NCBI RefSeq assembly: GCF_965278975.1
Contig: NZ_OZ257126.1
Span: forward strand, 3,472,001-3,536,000
DNA from: Ferrovibrio sp965278975
Lineage (GTDB): Bacteria; Pseudomonadota; Alphaproteobacteria; Ferrovibrionales; Ferrovibrionaceae
DNA length: 64,000 nt
Direction: 5' to 3'
Below the pieces are notes generated by a model, which searched no databases, was not told the DNA's origin, and worked only from the letters and a program-made list of their open reading frames with translations. Positions 41,005 to 50,585 of this stretch are shown here, piece by piece (the stretch's first letter is position 1; each line of letters starts with the position of its first letter). A program made the translations under genes and the position numbers.

Positions 41005-44000
41005 GGGCATCTGCTCCTGTGGTCGCTTCGCCGCGCAGGCCGTCGGCAAGCGCAAGATAGGGTGTGGCTGGTGCCTCCACCAGAGTCTGGTAGAGCTGAT
41101 ACACGGCGGTTTGCATTGCTTCCAGCCGCTGTGTCAGCCGCGTCAGGTCGGGTTCGCCAAGCAGGGCCGGCAGCCGCTTGGCAAGAGCCGGCGGCCATTG
41201 CTCGGGCCGCTTCGCCGCCGGGCCGGCCAGCCGGGTCAGCGCCAGCAGGTCGCCCTGGAATTTTGCCGCCGCGATCAGCATGTCTGCCGCCTGGCGTTCC
41301 AGGCAGCCGGCATCGCGCAAGGCATGCAGGGCTTGCAGTGGTGTACTGTCGAGAATCCCGGGTGCGGCAGTGGCGTGGCGCAATTGCAGATACTGTGTGA
41401 TGAACTCGATATCCACCAGCCCGCCGCGTGCCTGTTTCAGCGCCCAGGCGTCGCGCGCCGGCTTGGCCCGGGCCAGCCGGTCGCGCATATGCGCCACACT
41501 GGCCAGCAGCTTGTTGGGATCGCGCTTCATCGCCAGCACGCTTTGGCGCACGGTGTCGAATTTCTTTGCCAGCGCCGGTGAGCCGCAAACGACGCGGCCC
41601 CGGGTCAGTGCCATATGCTCCCAGGTCCAGGCTTCCTTCTGCTGGTATTCCTTGAAGGCTTGCAGTGCGGTGGCGATCGGTCCGGCATTGCCCGAAGGCC
41701 GCAGCCGCATATCAACCTCGAACAGCCGGCCTTCGCCGGTCATCGCGGTGATGGCGTTGATGAAGCGTGGGCAGAGCCGGGCGAAATACAGACCGGGCGT
41801 CAGTGGCCGCTTGCCATCCGATTGCCCGGCCTTTGCCGGATGTTCGTAGAGCAGCAGCAGGTCGAGATCGGATTCCAGGGTCAGTTCGCGGCTGCCGAGC
41901 CGGCCGAAGCCGATCAACGCCACCTGGGCACCGGGCACCACGCCGTGATGCTGTGCGAATTCAGCCTGCACATGGCGCAGCAATTCGCTCAGCACCGTGT
42001 CGGCTACGCTGCTCAGCGCACGGCCGGCGCTGATGCCGTCGAGTTGGCCGCGCAACAGGCCGATGCCGACCTGCAGGCGCAATTCGCTGGTCCAGCGCCG
42101 TGTCCAGTCCAGCACATCCTGGAAGTCGCGCGCCGAACCGAGCTGGCGTGACAGCGAGGCGGCCAGCCGCTCCGGCGTGAAATCCGGCGGCGTCTCGGCA
42201 TATTCCAGCAGGCTGTCGAACAGGGCGGTGTTCTGCGCCAGACTTTCAGCGAGGTGCGGCGCGGCGGCAAGCAGTTCGGCCAGCACATCGAGCACGGCGG
42301 GATTGCTCTGCAGCAGGCTGAAAAGCTGCACCCCGGCAGGCAGGCTGGAAAGGAAATGATCGAAGCGGCGGATGGCCTCGTCGGGGCTGCCGGTGCGGCT
42401 GAAGGCTTCCAGCAATTGCGGCATGATGGCAGTGAGCTTCTCGCGCGCACGCTCGGAACGCATGGCGCGGTAGCGGCCGAAATGCCAGCCGCGCACCATG
42501 GCAGCGATTTCCGGCGGCTGGCTGAAGCCGAGTTGCTGCAAGGTGGCGAGCGTTTCCGGATCGTCGTCGGTGCCGGTGAAAACCAGGCTGCCCTGGTTGC
42601 TGCCCAGGCTCGGCGCTTCGGCGAAGAGTTCGTCGTAATGCGTCTTCACCCGCGTCAGCAATGCCAACAGCTTGGCGCGGAAGGCATCGGCACTGGCTTC
42701 GCCGAGGAAATCGGCCAGCCGCGCGATCCCCTCGGCATCATCCGGCAGGGTATGGGTCTGTTCGTCATTCACCATTTGCAGGCGATGCTCGACCTTGCGC
42801 AGATAGCCGTAATCGGCGATCAGCTCCTGTGCCGCGCCGGGATCCAGGCGTTCGGTGGCAACCAGGGCGTTGATCGCTTCCACGGTGCCGATGGCGCGCA
42901 GTCGGCTGTCGCGGCCGCCGGCAATCAATTGCTGCGTCTGGGCAAAGAATTCGATCTCACGGATGCCGCCGCGCCCGAGCTTGAGATTGTGGCCCTCAAT
43001 GGCGATTTCGCCATGGCCCTTATGGGCATGGATCTGGCGCTTGATCGAGTGGATATCCTCGATGGCGGCGAAATCCAGGTTCTTGCGCCAGACATAGGGC
43101 GTCAGGCGTTTGAGGAAGCCGCGCCCGGCCTCAAGGTCGCCGCCGACCGGCCGCGCCTTGATCATTGCCGCGCGTTCCCAGTTTTGCCCGAAGCTTTCGT
43201 AATAGGCCTCGGCTGCGGCCATCGAGAGCGCCACCGGGGTCGAGCCCGGATCGGGCCGCAGCCGCAAGTCCGTGCGGAACACATAACCATCGGCGGTCTG
43301 CTCATGCAGCAGCCGCACCATCTGCTGGGTCAGCCGCACATAGCATTCCAGCGCCGTCTTGCGGCCCTGGTAGCGCACCACCTCCTGATCGAACAGCATG
43401 ATCAAGTCAATGTCGCTGGAGTAGTTGAGTTCCCGGGCACCCAGCTTGCCCATGCCGAGTGCCACGAAGCCGGAACCTTTGCAGGGTTCCTTTGGCGAGG
43501 GCAGTTCCAGGTCGCCGCGCGCGGCGGCATCGCGCAGCACCGCGCCGATGGCCAGGTCGATGGCCAGGGCGGCGAAGTCGCTCAAACTGCCGGTCACCAT
43601 TTCCAGTGGCCAGAGTTCGGCGATATCCGCTACCGCGATGATCAGCGCCACCTGGCGCTTGGCGCTGCGCAGCGGCAGCATCAGGGCTTCGGCATCCTCG
43701 GCCACCGCCGCGGCCTTGCGCAACGCGCCCAGGGTTTCCTCCAGGGTTGCATCCGGACCCTGGCGCAGCAGGGTCAGCATGGCTTGTGGCTCCTGGCGGG
43801 CCAGATCGCTCAAATAGAGGCTGTGGCTCCACAGGCAGTCGAGCAGGCGGCGGGCGGGGGCCTTGGCCGACTCAGTAGTTAGCGCCTTGGCCAGCCGGGT
43901 TCCGGCCCGGTCCTCGGCAGCAAGGTCCGTCAGCATCGACTGCCAGGCATCCAGGCCGCGCGCAACGGCATCCGCATCGCGGGCCGGCGGCAGGCGTGAC

Positions 44001-44026
44001 CAATCCTGAGATGGCAGTTTTGCCAT
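40985..44026 (-). CDS. glnE: Glutamine synthetase adenylyltransferase/deadenylase
   Basis: A 1013-residue bifunctional regulator from ATG 44026 (GAGGG 7 bases upstream). Two nucleotidyltransferase domains each show the GxGxxGxxE/DxD pattern: GMGKLGARELNYSSDIDLI in the N-terminal deadenylase half and GFGRLGSRELTLESDLDLL in the C-terminal adenylylase half. It switches glutamine synthetase off or on by AMP transfer under PII control. It is divergent from the yhdP-like gene. Confidence 0.97.
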   Translation of the reverse strand: MAKLPSQDWSRLPPARDADAVARGLDAWQSMLTDLAAEDRAGTRLAKALTTESAKAPARRLLDCLWSHSLYLSDLARQEPQAMLTLLRQGPDATLEETLGALRKAAAVAEDAEALMLPLRSAKRQVALIIAVADIAELWPLEMVTGSLSDFAALAIDLAIGAVLRDAAARGDLELPSPKEPCKGSGFVALGMGKLGARELNYSSDIDLIMLFDQEVVRYQGRKTALECYVRLTQQMVRLLHEQTADGYVFRTDLRLRPDPGSTPVALSMAAAEAYYESFGQNWERAAMIKARPVGGDLEAGRGFLKRLTPYVWRKNLDFAAIEDIHSIKRQIHAHKGHGEIAIEGHNLKLGRGGIREIEFFAQTQQLIAGGRDSRLRAIGTVEAINALVATERLDPGAAQELIADYGYLRKVEHRLQMVNDEQTHTLPDDAEGIARLADFLGEASADAFRAKLLALLTRVKTHYDELFAEAPSLGSNQGSLVFTGTDDDPETLATLQQLGFSQPPEIAAMVRGWHFGRYRAMRSERAREKLTAIMPQLLEAFSRTGSPDEAIRRFDHFLSSLPAGVQLFSLLQSNPAVLDVLAELLAAAPHLAESLAQNTALFDSLLEYAETPPDFTPERLAASLSRQLGSARDFQDVLDWTRRWTSELRLQVGIGLLRGQLDGISAGRALSSVADTVLSELLRHVQAEFAQHHGVVPGAQVALIGFGRLGSRELTLESDLDLLLLYEHPAKAGQSDGKRPLTPGLYFARLCPRFINAITAMTGEGRLFEVDMRLRPSGNAGPIATALQAFKEYQQKEAWTWEHMALTRGRVVCGSPALAKKFDTVRQSVLAMKRDPNKLLASVAHMRDRLARAKPARDAWALKQARGGLVDIEFITQYLQLRHATAAPGILDSTPLQALHALRDAGCLERQAADMLIAAAKFQGDLLALTRLAGPAAKRPEQWPPALAKRLPALLGEPDLTRLTQRLEAMQTAVYQLYQTLVEAPATPYLALADGLRGEATTGADAHEQQER

Positions 44027-44128
44027 GGTGTTTCCCTCGAAATCCTGGGCCAAAGTCGGCTAAACTCCCCTACCGGTCAAGCATTCGGCCGGCACCGCTA
44101 ACGCCTTGGAAAGGCAAGCTGCTTCGCC

Positions 44129-47100
44129 ATGTTGCGCTGGAGTCGATTATTCGTTCGTACCATGCTTGGCCTGTGTGTCACCGCCGGCCTGCTGGCGGCT
44201 GCCCTGGTCTGGCGGGTAAGCCGCGAGCCGCTGTCGCTTGAGTTCATGGTGCCCTATCTGCAGGAAAGCCTGAGCCTGGCCGATCTCGGCCTCAAGGTCG
44301 GGTTTTCCGACGTCGTGCTGGCCTGGAAGCAGGACGAGCAGGCGCTGGGCCTGCGTATTGTCGATGCCACCATTTCCAGTGAACGCGGCCCGTCGCTGAA
44401 ACTGCCTGAGATCGATCTGGGCTTGAGCGGTGCCTCGCTGCTGCGCGGCGTGCTGGCACCAACCTATCTGCGGGTGCGTGGCGCCGATGCGGTGCTGCTG
44501 CGCGAGGCGGACGGTCGCTTCCGCCTCGGACTGCCTGACGCGGTTTATGCGCCGGATGCGCCGCCGGAGCCGCAGGCGGCGAACGAGGATTTCATGGCGG
44601 TGGTGTTCGCCAGTCTGTTCGAGCGCCTGTCGCGACCAGTGGATCTGAACGATCCGCTCGGTCAGGTAACCCAGGTGTCAATGGAGATTTCCCGCCTGGT
44701 GATCATTGACCGCAAGCTGCGGCGCCGCTGGGAGGCGCCGGGCGCCTGGTTCCAGGCCGATCGTGGTGAGAACAGCGTGCGGGCACAGTTGCAGGGCAGC
44801 CTCGCCTGGCGCGACAAGCAACTCAGTCTGGCACTGACCGCCGTGTATTCCGCGGCTGACCGTGCCGCCCAGGCCTATCTGCGTTTCGAGGGGATCGAGC
44901 CGGCGGATTTCGCCGATGTGGCGCCGGAAGTGAAGCAGCTTGCCGGTTTGCACATGCCGCTTTCGGGCCAGCTTTCCTTCCGGCTGGGCCAGAGCGGCGA
45001 AATCGCTAATCTGCGCTACGACCTCAATGCCGGCGCCGGCCATGTGGAATTGCCGGAATTGTGGAAACAGCCGCTGCGGCTGCGCGAGGCGCGGGTGCAG
45101 GGCGCCATGAACACCTCCGCCACACCCGGCATTGGTGAAACCCTGGCCATCGAGGCGGCGAGTTTCCATTTCGAGGATGGTGTGCGTCTCGGCTTCAGCG
45201 GCGAATTGCATCGCCCGGCGCCGGACGAATTCGCCGTGGACATCAAGGGCCAGTTTACCGACCTGCAGATCGATCGGCTGAAGCTCTATTGGCCACAGGA
45301 TGCGGCGAAGAATGCCAACGACTGGATCAACGGCCATATCCAGGGCGGCCGTGTGCCACAAGCGGAATTCACCGTCCAGCTCAGCCCGGCAATGCTTTCG
45401 GGCAAGCAGAAGCTGCCGCGCAATGCGGTGCGGCTGGCGTTCAATTTTGAAGGCTTGAGCGTCGACTATTTCGCACCTCTGACGCGCCTGACAGAGGCGC
45501 GGGGAGATGCCGTGCTGGATGCCGACGAGTTCAACCTCACGGTCGCCAGCGGCAAGGTCGGGCCGATGGCCACCAGCAACGGCAAGCTGCGGATCAATGG
45601 GCTGCAGGCGCGCGACCAGTTCGCCGATATCGCCGTCACGGTTGCCGGGGTGAACAAGGACCTGCTCGGCCTGATCGACCAGAAGCCGCTCGGCTATGCC
45701 ACCCAGCTTGGCATCAAGCCGGCGGTGGTGGAGGGCCAGGGCCGCGTCGATGTCAGCTTCAATTTCCCGCTTGAGCACAAGCTGAAACTCGATGATGTGA
45801 AGTTCACCGCCAAGGCCGATCTGGTCAGTCTGGCGATCCCGGATATCTACGACCGCTTCGCCCTTACCAATGGCGCCATGCAACTGCGTGTCGATCCCAA
45901 GGGACTGGATACGGACGGCACGGCGGCGCTGAATGGCGTGCCGGTGCGCCTACATTGGCGCCAGGAATTCGATTCCCGCCAGGCGGTGACGGCGCGCTAC
46001 CGCATCTCCGGCCGCGCCGATAATGAAGGCCGCAAGGCGCTGGGCTTCGATCTCGATCCGATGATCGATGGCCCGGTGGATGCCTTAGCCGAAATCGAGA
46101 GCCGCCGCCTGGGCAATGAAACGGTGATCCGCACGCAGCTGGATCTCACGCCGGCGAAACTGGCGATTGCCGATATCTACTGGGAGAAGCCGGTCGGCAA
46201 GACCGGGGCGGCGCAGTTCACCGCGCGGTTGAAGCCGAATGCGCCAACCCTGTTCGAGGGGCTGCGCGTCACGGCAGACCAGTTCGTCGCCGATGGCAGT
46301 GCGTCGCTAGGCAATGATGGCGCATGGTCGTTGAAGCTTGGCATGCTGCGGGTCGGCGGGAATGAAGCCAATGTCGATCTGCGCCGCGCCGCCAATGGCG
46401 ACACTGTGCTGCGCGCCGAGGGCAAGCATTACGATCTGACGCCTTTCGTGAAGGCGATGGATGCCGATACCGGCGAGCCAAAGCCGCAGCCCCATCTCGA
46501 CCTGCGGCTGCGCTTCGATGATGTGCGGCTGGATGAAACCACGGCATTGCGCAATTTCGCACTGGATTTGCAGCGCGGCACGCTGTTCACCGAACAGCTT
46601 GATCTTTCCGGCGCTTTCCATGGCGGTGGCACATTGGCGGTGCGCATCGCGCCAGACCCGGACAAGGCAAAGAAGCAGCGCCAGCTTACCGTGCGCAGCG
46701 ACAATGCCGGCGCGGTGTTCAATTATCTCGGCGTCGAGAAGATGCAGGGCGGCAGCCTCACCGTGGATGGCCGTTACGACGATGCCAAGCCGGGCCAGCC
46801 GCTGGAAGGCGTGCTGAGCGCACGACAGTTCAAGGCGGTGCAGGCGCCGTTCCTGGCCCGCCTGCTCGGTATCGGTTCCTTCACCGGCCTGGCGGCTTTG
46901 CTGTCAGGCGAGGGGATCAGCTTCGAGACTGCGCATATCCCGTTCACGCAGAAGGATGGCGTGCTGACGCTGCAGACCAGCCGCATCCGTGGCCCACAGC
47001 TTGGCATCACCCTGGAAGGCACGGTCAACAGCAAGACCAATCATGTGAATATCAACGGCACCGCCGTGCCGGCTTTCGTGCTGAACACGATCCTTGGCCG

Positions 47101-47329
47101 CATCCCGCTGCTCGGCGATCTGTTCATCGGCGATGGCATCATCGGCGTGAATTTCGCCGTCAGCGGCCCGAAGGACAAGACCGAAGTGAGCGTCAACCCG
47201 CTCTCGGCCATCGCGCCGGGCTTCCTGCGCCGCATCTTCCAGGCCAGCGGCAGCAGCAGTGGCAGCAGCAACAGCACGGGCGACATGCCGGTGGAAGTGC
47301 CGCCACCGCCGCCGCAGATTGCGCCCTGA
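44129..47329 (+). CDS. YhdP/AsmA-like giant envelope protein (DUF3971)
   Basis: A 1066-residue protein with an N-terminal membrane helix (about 10-29) and a very long periplasmic domain of DUF3971/AsmA type; the C-terminal part holds DVRLDETTALRNFALDLQRG and LLGIGSFTGLAALLSGEGISF, characteristic of YhdP/TamB-like AsmA_2 regions. It ends in a Ser-rich linker and PPPPPQ. YhdP-class proteins form hydrophobic grooves that carry phospholipids to the outer membrane. Together with the two short AsmA-like genes at 12-13.7 kb the window has three family members. Confidence 0.9.
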   Translation: MLRWSRLFVRTMLGLCVTAGLLAAALVWRVSREPLSLEFMVPYLQESLSLADLGLKVGFSDVVLAWKQDEQALGLRIVDATISSERGPSLKLPEIDLGLSGASLLRGVLAPTYLRVRGADAVLLREADGRFRLGLPDAVYAPDAPPEPQAANEDFMAVVFASLFERLSRPVDLNDPLGQVTQVSMEISRLVIIDRKLRRRWEAPGAWFQADRGENSVRAQLQGSLAWRDKQLSLALTAVYSAADRAAQAYLRFEGIEPADFADVAPEVKQLAGLHMPLSGQLSFRLGQSGEIANLRYDLNAGAGHVELPELWKQPLRLREARVQGAMNTSATPGIGETLAIEAASFHFEDGVRLGFSGELHRPAPDEFAVDIKGQFTDLQIDRLKLYWPQDAAKNANDWINGHIQGGRVPQAEFTVQLSPAMLSGKQKLPRNAVRLAFNFEGLSVDYFAPLTRLTEARGDAVLDADEFNLTVASGKVGPMATSNGKLRINGLQARDQFADIAVTVAGVNKDLLGLIDQKPLGYATQLGIKPAVVEGQGRVDVSFNFPLEHKLKLDDVKFTAKADLVSLAIPDIYDRFALTNGAMQLRVDPKGLDTDGTAALNGVPVRLHWRQEFDSRQAVTARYRISGRADNEGRKALGFDLDPMIDGPVDALAEIESRRLGNETVIRTQLDLTPAKLAIADIYWEKPVGKTGAAQFTARLKPNAPTLFEGLRVTADQFVADGSASLGNDGAWSLKLGMLRVGGNEANVDLRRAANGDTVLRAEGKHYDLTPFVKAMDADTGEPKPQPHLDLRLRFDDVRLDETTALRNFALDLQRGTLFTEQLDLSGAFHGGGTLAVRIAPDPDKAKKQRQLTVRSDNAGAVFNYLGVEKMQGGSLTVDGRYDDAKPGQPLEGVLSARQFKAVQAPFLARLLGIGSFTGLAALLSGEGISFETAHIPFTQKDGVLTLQTSRIRGPQLGITLEGTVNSKTNHVNINGTAVPAFVLNTILGRIPLLGDLFIGDGIIGVNFAVSGPKDKTEVSVNPLSAIAPGFLRRIFQASGSSSGSSNSTGDMPVEVPPPPPQIAP

Positions 47330-47339
47330 TCAGGCAGCC

Positions 47340-48605
47340 TTAGTCGGCAGCCGCCACCAGCACATGGCGCTTCTTGCCGAATGAGAGGCGCAGCTGGCCA
47401 TCGGCACCGAGATCGGCCAGCGTAATGGCGCGGGTTTCTTCCGCCACCGGCTGGTCGTTGAGCCGGATGGCATTGCCACGGATATGGCGCCGGGCTTCGC
47501 CGCCGCTCTTGGCGAAGCCGGCTTCCAGCACAAGCTGAAACGCCTCGATGCCGGCAGCCAGACGCGCGCGCGGTACGGCCATGATCGGCAGGTCGCCGCC
47601 GAACTCGCCCTGCTCGAAAGCCTTGCGGGCGGTCTCGGCGGCGGTTTCCGCCACATCGCGGCCATGGCACAGGGCGGTTGCCTCGGTGGCCAGCACCTTC
47701 TTGGCATCGTTCAGTTCGGCGCCGCGCAGGCCCTCCAGGCGCTTGATCTCGTCCAGCGGCAGATCGGTCATCAGGCGCAGGAAGCGGCCGACATCGGCAT
47801 CTTCGGTGTTGCGCCAGTATTGCCAGTAATCATAGGGCGCCAGCATGTCCTCGTTCAGCCACACCGCGCCGCTGGCGGTCTTGCCCATCTTGGCGCCAGA
47901 CGCAGTGGTGAGCAGCGGGCAGGTGAGGCCGAACAATTCCATCTCGGCGGCACGGCGGCCCAGCTCGACGCCGTTGATGATGTTGCCCCACTGATCCGAG
48001 CCGCCCATCTGCATGTTGCAGCCATAGCGGCGGCCCAGTTCGACGAAATCGTAGGCCTGCAGGATCATGTAGTTGAATTCGAGAAAACTGAGCGGCTGCT
48101 CGCGGTCCAGGCGCAGCTTCACGCTGTCGAAGCTGAGCATGCGGTTGACCGAGAAATGCCGGCCATAGTCGCGCAGGAAATCGATGTAGTTGAGGCCGTC
48201 GAGCCAGTCGGCGTTGTTCACCATGATCGCATCGGTGGCGCCATCGCCGAAGCGCACGAAGCGGTTGAACACCCGCTTGATGCTGGCCATGTTCTCGTTG
48301 ATCGTCTCGGTGGTGAGCAGCTTGCGCTGCTCGTCCTTGCCCGAAGGATCGCCCACCTTGGTGGTGCCGCCGCCCATCAGCACGATTGGCTTGTGGCCGC
48401 ATTGCTGCAGCCGGCGGAGCATCATGATCGACAGTAGATGGCCGGCATGCAGGCTGGGGCCGGTGCAGTCGTAGCCGACATAGGCGATGATGCCGCCGGG
48501 CGTTTGTGCCTTGGCGTCGAGTTGCGACGGTTCCGTGCATTGATGCAGGTGGCCGCGCTCGGCCATGATGCGCAGGAAGTCGGATTTGAACTCGGTCATC
48601 GTCAT
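47340..48605 (-). CDS. tyrS: Tyrosyl-tRNA synthetase
   Basis: About 421 residues. The class I signature is HAGH (in DCTGPSLHAGHLLS) and the KMSKS counterpart is KMGKT; SDQWGNIINGVEL and the C-terminal S4-type RNA-binding domain (ARRHIRGNAIRLNDQPV) complete it. Starts TTG 48611, ATG 48605 and ATG 48599 lie close together with no clear Shine-Dalgarno; 48605 is used. It charges tRNA-Tyr. It converges on the yhdP-like gene. Confidence 0.96.
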   Translation of the reverse strand: MTMTEFKSDFLRIMAERGHLHQCTEPSQLDAKAQTPGGIIAYVGYDCTGPSLHAGHLLSIMMLRRLQQCGHKPIVLMGGGTTKVGDPSGKDEQRKLLTTETINENMASIKRVFNRFVRFGDGATDAIMVNNADWLDGLNYIDFLRDYGRHFSVNRMLSFDSVKLRLDREQPLSFLEFNYMILQAYDFVELGRRYGCNMQMGGSDQWGNIINGVELGRRAAEMELFGLTCPLLTTASGAKMGKTASGAVWLNEDMLAPYDYWQYWRNTEDADVGRFLRLMTDLPLDEIKRLEGLRGAELNDAKKVLATEATALCHGRDVAETAAETARKAFEQGEFGGDLPIMAVPRARLAAGIEAFQLVLEAGFAKSGGEARRHIRGNAIRLNDQPVAEETRAITLADLGADGQLRLSFGKKRHVLVAAAD

Positions 48606-48679
48606 CACCAATACTGCCGGGAAAAGCGGCGTTGGTTTACCATAGGCCCGCCTGTAAGCCTAGTTCTGGAGTTCCTGTC

Positions 48680-49771
48680 TTGTCCCAACTGCCCTGGATC
48701 ATCGGCCTGATGAGCGGCACCTCGATGGATGGTATCGATGCCGCGCTGCTGCGCTGCGACGGCCGCAATCTGGGCGGTTTCGGCCCGGCCCTGACGCTGC
48801 CCTACAGTGATGCCCAACGTGACGCCATCCGCGCCGCGCTGGGCGAGGCAGGGCAGGGCGCCATGGCGCTGTCGCGTGCCCTGGCCGAAGCCCACGCCCA
48901 GGCGGTGGCACGGCTGCTGGATGAGGCCGGCCTGCGGCCTGGGGATGTCCGCCTGCTCGGCTTCCACGGCCATACCCTGCTGCATCGCCCGGAGCGCGGC
49001 CGCACCTGGCAGGCTGGTGACGTGGCGCTGCTGGCACGGCTTGCCGGGATCGACACGGTGGGCGATTTCCGCAGCCAGGATGTGGCGCTGGGCGGGCAGG
49101 GTGCGCCGCTGGTGCCGCTATATCATGCCGCGCTGGCGCGCTGGTCGAAGCTGGACCTGCCGCTGCTGGTGCTGAATATCGGCGGTGTTGCCAACATCAC
49201 CTATATCGGCAGCGCGCGTGATGAGGACCTGCTGGCCTTCGATACCGGGCCGGGCAATGCCCTGTTGGATGACTGGCTGCTGCGCCATACCGGCCAGAGG
49301 CTGGATGAAGGCGGCAAGCTCGGCGCCCAGGGCGAAGTGGACGAGCCGACCCTGGCGCGGCTCTTGTCGCATCGCTATTTCCAGGCCAGGCCGCCGAAAT
49401 CGCTCGACCGCGATGATTTCTCCGCCGACAGCGTGGCGCAGCTCTGGCCTGCCTCGGGTGCCGCGACACTCACCGCTTTTACCGCCGCTGCTGTGGCCCG
49501 CGCGCTGGAGCATCTGCCAAAGCGGCCGTTGCGCTGCCTGGTCACGGGCGGCGGGCGGCATAATCATACCATGATGCGTGAACTCGCCGAGCGACTGGCG
49601 ATGCCGGTGGAGCCGGTGGAGGCTGTCGGCTGGCGTGGCGATGCGCTGGAAGCGGAAGCCTTTGCCTATCTCGCGGCGCGGGCCGAAGCCGGGTTGCCGC
49701 TCAGCCTGCCGGGCACCACGGGTGTACCCTATCCGGCCAGCGGCGGGCGGCTATTCAGGGCGAGAGCTTAA
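48680..49771 (+). CDS. anmK: Anhydro-N-acetylmuramic acid kinase
   Basis: A 363-residue sugar kinase starting at TTG 48680 (GGAG 8 bases upstream); the opening IIGLMSGTSMDGIDAALL is diagnostic. It also has LLVLNIGGVANITYI, FDTGPGNALLD and LVTGGGRHNH of the ASKHA fold. It phosphorylates and opens 1,6-anhydroMurNAc during cell-wall recycling. Its TAA overlaps the stop of the convergent hydrolase gene. Confidence 0.96.
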   Translation: MSQLPWIIGLMSGTSMDGIDAALLRCDGRNLGGFGPALTLPYSDAQRDAIRAALGEAGQGAMALSRALAEAHAQAVARLLDEAGLRPGDVRLLGFHGHTLLHRPERGRTWQAGDVALLARLAGIDTVGDFRSQDVALGGQGAPLVPLYHAALARWSKLDLPLLVLNIGGVANITYIGSARDEDLLAFDTGPGNALLDDWLLRHTGQRLDEGGKLGAQGEVDEPTLARLLSHRYFQARPPKSLDRDDFSADSVAQLWPASGAATLTAFTAAAVARALEHLPKRPLRCLVTGGGRHNHTMMRELAERLAMPVEPVEAVGWRGDALEAEAFAYLAARAEAGLPLSLPGTTGVPYPASGGRLFRARA

Positions 49772-50457
49772 GACTGCGTCTGGTTGCCCTTGCCGGGCAC
49801 CGGACGCGGGCCGGCGGATGCCAGCAGCGCCGCCTTCACATACTTGTCGGCGGCGGAGGTAAGGTCGTCCAGCTTGCCCTCGAAGAAGTGATCCGCGCCG
49901 GGCACTTTCTTGTAGTCGATCTTGATGCCCTTCTGCAGCGACAGCCGCTGTGCCAGCTTGTTCACATCATTCTCGGGCACGATCTTGTCGTCAGTACCCT
50001 GGATGATCAGGCCGGAAGACGGGCAGGGGGCGAGGAAGCCGAAATCATACATGTTGGCCGGCGGCGCCACCGAGATGAAGCCGTCGATTTCCGGCCGGCG
50101 CATCAGCAGTTGCATCGAGATCCAGGCACCGAAGGAGAAGCCGGCGATCCACACCGCCGAGGCATTGGCGTTATAGGTTTGCAGCCAGTCCAGCGCCGAA
50201 GCGGCATCGGAAAGTTCGCCTTCGCCATTGTCGTAAACACCCTGGCTGCGGCCGACGCCACGGAAATTGAAACGCAGCACGGAGAAGCCGCGCTTGGCGA
50301 AAACATGGAACAGGTTGTAGACCACCTTGTTGTTCATCGTGCCCCCGTATTGCGGGTGCGGATGCAGGATCAAGGCGATCGGCGCATTGGCCTCCGAGCC
50401 ATGCTGGTACCGGCCTTCGAGGCGGCCATCAGGACCGGGGAAAATGACATCGGGCAT
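49768..50457 (-). CDS. Alpha/beta hydrolase (COG2945-like)
   Basis: A 229-residue hydrolase with LILHPHPQYGGTMNNKVVY near the N-terminus, the elbow GFSFGAW, the Asp in GTDDKIVPE and the His in GADHFFEG. This is the family of small serine hydrolases of unknown substrate found across proteobacteria. There is no signal peptide, so it is cytosolic. Confidence 0.92.
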   Translation of the reverse strand: MPDVIFPGPDGRLEGRYQHGSEANAPIALILHPHPQYGGTMNNKVVYNLFHVFAKRGFSVLRFNFRGVGRSQGVYDNGEGELSDAASALDWLQTYNANASAVWIAGFSFGAWISMQLLMRRPEIDGFISVAPPANMYDFGFLAPCPSSGLIIQGTDDKIVPENDVNKLAQRLSLQKGIKIDYKKVPGADHFFEGKLDDLTSAADKYVKAALLASAGPRPVPGKGNQTQS

Positions 50458-50585
50458 GGGCGGAACTACACCTGGGCGGCGGTCGTTGATTTAACCAGTT
50501 GAAAGCAGCGGGATTTTACCATAAACGCCGGTTCCGGATTCAAGCTAAAAACGATCCATCCACAGCCCTCGATTGGCCCCTGACA

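Noticed and set aside
42254..43882. 542-codon open frame on the plus strand
   Set aside because: It lies fully opposite glnE, whose domains and motifs are unmistakable. The translation is rich in Gln, His, Arg and Ala with no family marks, as expected of an antisense shadow in GC-rich DNA.
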